Source: Parabacteroides sp. 52 (lineage in GTDB: Bacteria > Bacteroidota > Bacteroidia > Bacteroidales > Tannerellaceae). From it: 48,876 nucleotides of DNA. Below the pieces are notes generated by a model that had not been told where the DNA came from, did no database searches, and worked only from the letters and a program-made list of their open reading frames with translations. A program made the position numbers and the translations under genes. The stretch covers positions 1 to 48,876 of the forward strand of contig NZ_QVMG01000016.1 in the NCBI RefSeq assembly GCF_010500925.1. The letters run 5' to 3'. Every line of letters begins with the position of its first letter. The stretch's first letter is position 1. This document shows, piece after piece, positions 46,667 to 48,876 of the stretch.

Positions 46667-48151
46667 ATGAGTAAGAAGTTAATCTATTCCTTGTTTTTTA
46701 GCGGTCTGTTATTGACTGCCAATGCACAAAATGCACCTTCGTTCGAGATCGAATCCTGGGTGACACAGCCTGATCGCTCGGCTTTGTTTGAAAAACAAAC
46801 AGAGAAAATCCCTTTCACAACCCAGGGGCGTCGTGGGGGAGCTACCATCGTGATTGATGAACAACAAACGATGCAAAGTGTAGACGGTTTCGGTTTTGCC
46901 CTTACCGGAGGAAGTGCCGAGTTGATGATGTTGATGACTCCCGCAGCAAGAACCGCTTTGTTGCAGGATCTATTCTCCACGAAAGGAAATAATGCCGGTG
47001 TGAGTTATATTCGTCTGACGGTCGGCGCCTCCGATTTGAATAGTTATGTTTTCTCTTACAACGATTTGAAGCCAGGGCAGACGGATGTGAACCTGGATAA
47101 GTTCGATCTGGCTCAGGATAAAAAAGATGTTATCCCTGTGATGAAAGAAATTCTTTCCATCAATCCCGATATCCTGATCCTGGCTTCTCCCTGGTCGGCT
47201 CCTACCTGGATGAAAACAAACGATAAGGTGAAAGCCGGCTCTTTGAAACCGGCCTATTACGAGGTGTATGCCCGTTACTTTGTCAAGTACATACAGGCAA
47301 TGCAAAACGAAGGGATTCGTATCGATGCCCTTACGATACAGAACGAACCTTTGAATGCAAACAATACCCCGAGCATGCGTATGACAGCGCAGGAGCAGGG
47401 TGAATTTATTAAAATGCACTTGGGTCCTGAGCTGGAGAAGGCGGGCTTGAAAACCAAGATTGTTTTGTTTGATCACAACCTGGACCGCCCGGATTATCCG
47501 TTGACCGTGTTGAATGATCCCGATGCAGCCCGTTATGTAGACGGCTCCGGTTTTCACCATTATGGAGGGGATATGAGTGCCATGACGGTGGTGCATAATG
47601 CTTTCCCGGATAAACACCTGTATTTCACCGAACAAATGATCGTGGAACGTCCGGGTAGCCCCCATATTGCCATCGCAGCGCAAGTCAAACGAATGATCGT
47701 GGATGTGACCCGCAATTGGAGCCGCAACGTTATCCTTTGGAATTTTGCTGCCGACCCGCTGAACGACCCACATACCGACGATGGCGGCTGCTCCATGTGT
47801 CAGGGAGCGGTGACTATCGATGGCGATAAGGTGACAAAGAACCTGGCGTATTATGTCATAGCCCATGCTTCGAAGTTTATCCGTCCGGGTTCGGTTCGTA
47901 TCGGTTCAACAAATGCAGGCGATATGTCTGTCAGCCTGACTACGGACGAGGAACGCCGGGAAGTAGTACGCGTTGCTACCCATGCCAGTAACGATGTCTT
48001 GCCGAATGTGATGTTTAAAACGCCGGAAGGCAAATATGTATTGGTGGTTACCAATACGAGTTGGCATACCTCCTTCTTTCGTATTCAGTTCAGAGGCCAA
48101 TATGCCAATGTCAGACTGAATCCGGGTGCGGTAGGTACTTATGTGTGGTAA
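46667..48151 (+). CDS. secreted GH30-family glycoside hydrolase, likely beta-1,6-glucanase or beta-glucosidase type
   Basis: The protein of about 494 residues has a signal peptide (MSKKLIYSLFFSGLLLTANA). The GH30 fold shows VDGFGFALTGGSAELM (72-87), ASPWSAPTWMKTND (173-186), the acid/base E227 in TIQNEPLNANNTP, and the nucleophile E322 in LYFTEQMI. NWSRNVILWNFAADP and GAVGTYVW complete the family pattern. GH30 includes beta-1,6-glucanases used by Bacteroidales on fungal cell-wall glucan. An upstream ATG at 46640 adds nine residues ahead of the signal peptide and is less likely. It follows the beta-helix gene by 46 bases. Confidence 0.9.
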   Translation: MSKKLIYSLFFSGLLLTANAQNAPSFEIESWVTQPDRSALFEKQTEKIPFTTQGRRGGATIVIDEQQTMQSVDGFGFALTGGSAELMMLMTPAARTALLQDLFSTKGNNAGVSYIRLTVGASDLNSYVFSYNDLKPGQTDVNLDKFDLAQDKKDVIPVMKEILSINPDILILASPWSAPTWMKTNDKVKAGSLKPAYYEVYARYFVKYIQAMQNEGIRIDALTIQNEPLNANNTPSMRMTAQEQGEFIKMHLGPELEKAGLKTKIVLFDHNLDRPDYPLTVLNDPDAARYVDGSGFHHYGGDMSAMTVVHNAFPDKHLYFTEQMIVERPGSPHIAIAAQVKRMIVDVTRNWSRNVILWNFAADPLNDPHTDDGGCSMCQGAVTIDGDKVTKNLAYYVIAHASKFIRPGSVRIGSTNAGDMSVSLTTDEERREVVRVATHASNDVLPNVMFKTPEGKYVLVVTNTSWHTSFFRIQFRGQYANVRLNPGAVGTYVW

Positions 48152-48183
48152 TGTATGTAGGGGGATAAGATAACGATGAACGA

Positions 48184-48325
48184 TTAGTGATTAACGATTA
48201 ATTATTAGTGTTTAGTGATAAGTGTTTAGTGATGAGTGTTTAGTGTTTAGTGTTTAGTGATGAGTGGATTGAAGATCGTTAGGCGAAACGTGAAAAATTA
48301 TAATTAACAATTTATAATTAACAAT
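48184..48325. repeat. low-complexity repeats after the GH30 gene
   Basis: Copies of agtgtttagtgat and shorter gtttagt units fill about 48206-48266. A repeated ttataattaacaatt follows from about 48297 to 48325. A similar AT-rich motif precedes rpsJ at 28361-28385. No gene is present. These look like simple-sequence spacers. Confidence 0.6.
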
Positions 48326-48330
48326 TAAAA

Positions 48331-48366
48331 AGAGATGTTGCCCGTACCGGCAACATCTCTTTTTTT
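48331..48366 (+). terminator. terminator of the glycan-degradation operon
   Basis: agagatgttgcc (48331-48342) pairs with ggcaacatctct (48349-48360), followed by six T. An A-run precedes it, so it may also work in the other direction. Confidence 0.92.
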
Positions 48367-48380
48367 ATGGGGTTATTTTA

Positions 48381-48468
48381 CTGTTGATAGCTGTCGTCAG
48401 TACTGTCGATAGCTATCAACAGTACTGTCGACAATTATCAACAGTACTGTCGACGATCGTCGACAGTA
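48381..48468. repeat. array B: four 20-bp near-palindromes, 22-bp period
   Basis: Units begin at 48381, 48403, 48425 and 48447, each 20 bp and each followed by TA. Unit 4 (CTGTCGACGATCGTCGACAG) is a perfect palindrome; units 2 and 3 match at 9 and 8 of 10 pairs, unit 1 at 7. TTTTA precedes and TAAAATTATCCCT follows, as in array A. Period, spacer and flank are shared with array A although the unit sequence differs. Confidence 0.88.
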
Positions 48469-48541
48469 AAATTATCCCTGCATAGAACTGCATTTTTCTT
48501 CAAATTGGTTGAGAATGGATTTATAACAGAATGGTGTTTGG

Positions 48542-48678
48542 GGGTGATGGGAAAGTGTTGGGGTGATGGGAAAGTGTTGGGGTGATAGGAAAGTGTAGGG
48601 GGTAACAGGAAAGTATATCGAATGACAGGACGGTTTTGGAGTGATAGAAAAGGTTTTGGAGTGATAGGTAAGGTATCT
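48542..48678. repeat. 19-20 bp tandem repeat array
   Basis: gggtgatgggaaagtgttg occurs twice exactly (48542, 48561), then in five more degenerate copies up to about 48678 with a period of 19-20 bp. It is non-coding: a minus-strand open frame over it only mirrors the repeat. Confidence 0.85.
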
Positions 48679-48683
48679 CGGCT

Positions 48684-48876
48684 CCTCTTCTTGGAGAAGA
48701 AGAGGGGGACCGCCGGCGTAGCCGGGGGTGGAGCAGTTTGATGTGTTTTGATGTATTATTGTATTGAATATCAAATAGATATGTAATAATGGAATAGCTG
48801 TAAATAGTTACTCAAAAATAGGTATATACATTTATAAAGAATTCAAACTGCTCCACCACTGCAAGCAGCGGTCCCC
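48684..48876. repeat. large inverted repeat of REP/MITE type, running to the window edge
   Basis: A hairpin cctcttctt/aagaagagg (48684-48705) is followed by ggggaccgc and gggtggagcagtttga within 48705-48741. The reverse complement of the same arms (tcaaactgctccacc, then gcggtcccc) lies at 48843-48876. The two arms face each other across about 100 bases of AT-rich DNA. It may continue beyond the window. It resembles dispersed repeat elements seen in Bacteroidales genomes; this is from general knowledge and was not searched. Confidence 0.7.

Noticed and set aside
46970..47866. 298-residue open frame antisense to the GH30 gene
   Set aside because: It is a shadow of the well-supported GH30 gene, with no recognisable domain. 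The same applies to 43750-44622 opposite the beta-helix gene.
48472..48774. 100-residue minus-strand open frame
   Set aside because: It is the translation of the 19-bp tandem repeat and the inverted-repeat arm, Pro/His/Thr-rich with no family resemblance.

Overview
This window is chromosomal DNA of a Bacteroidota bacterium, most likely Bacteroidales and probably Parabacteroides or a close relative. The evidence is the gene order and protein sequences of the ribosomal cluster, promoters of the TAnnTTTG (-7) type, NBU-like mobilization genes, and secreted glycan-degrading enzymes. The genus is inferred; no database search was run.

Region 1 (1 to about 19000, genes on the minus strand) is an NBU-like integrative mobilizable element carrying defence genes. 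It starts with a cut-off IS21-type istB fragment joined to the first codons of a second, truncated XRE regulator. Reading leftward in transcription order, a defence operon follows: XRE regulator, hsdM, hsdS, prrC, hsdR, and a small VbhA-like protein. This is a complete type IC restriction-modification system. A PrrC-type anticodon nuclease sits between hsdS and hsdR, the same order as the E. coli prr locus. Next comes the mobilization and replication block (membrane protein, relaxase, MobC, candidate oriT, DUF6371-like primase, DUF3987 protein, small HTH protein). Beyond it are a two-TM protein overlapping a large protein with two HEPN-like R-x4-H motifs, a RhuM-Doc fusion, a tyrosine integrase and a protein with four HTH modules. 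The right end stops just beyond the 3' end of mnmE.

Region 2 (19029-24406, minus strand) is core chromosome: mnmE, a MltD-like lytic transglycosylase, a DUF5683 membrane protein, parB and parA.

Region 3 (25101-43216, plus strand) is the fused str-S10-spc-alpha cluster: rpsL, rpsG, fusA, then rpsJ through rplQ, including secY, map, infA, rpmJ and rpoA. No tuf gene is present between fusA and rpsJ. A strong terminator follows rplQ.

Region 4 (43354-48366, plus strand) is a two-gene operon behind a good Bacteroidota promoter. It encodes a 998-residue double beta-helix protein with a C-terminal propeller-like domain, and a GH30 glycoside hydrolase. Both are secreted and probably act on beta-glucan or a related glycan.

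The most unusual non-coding signal is a pair of intergenic arrays (24670-24755 and 48381-48468). Each has four 20-bp near-palindromes separated by TA (22-bp period), and both are followed by TAAAATnnTCCCT. They differ in sequence but share one design, so they look like members of one undescribed repeat family. The right edge also holds a 19-bp tandem repeat and a large inverted repeat.
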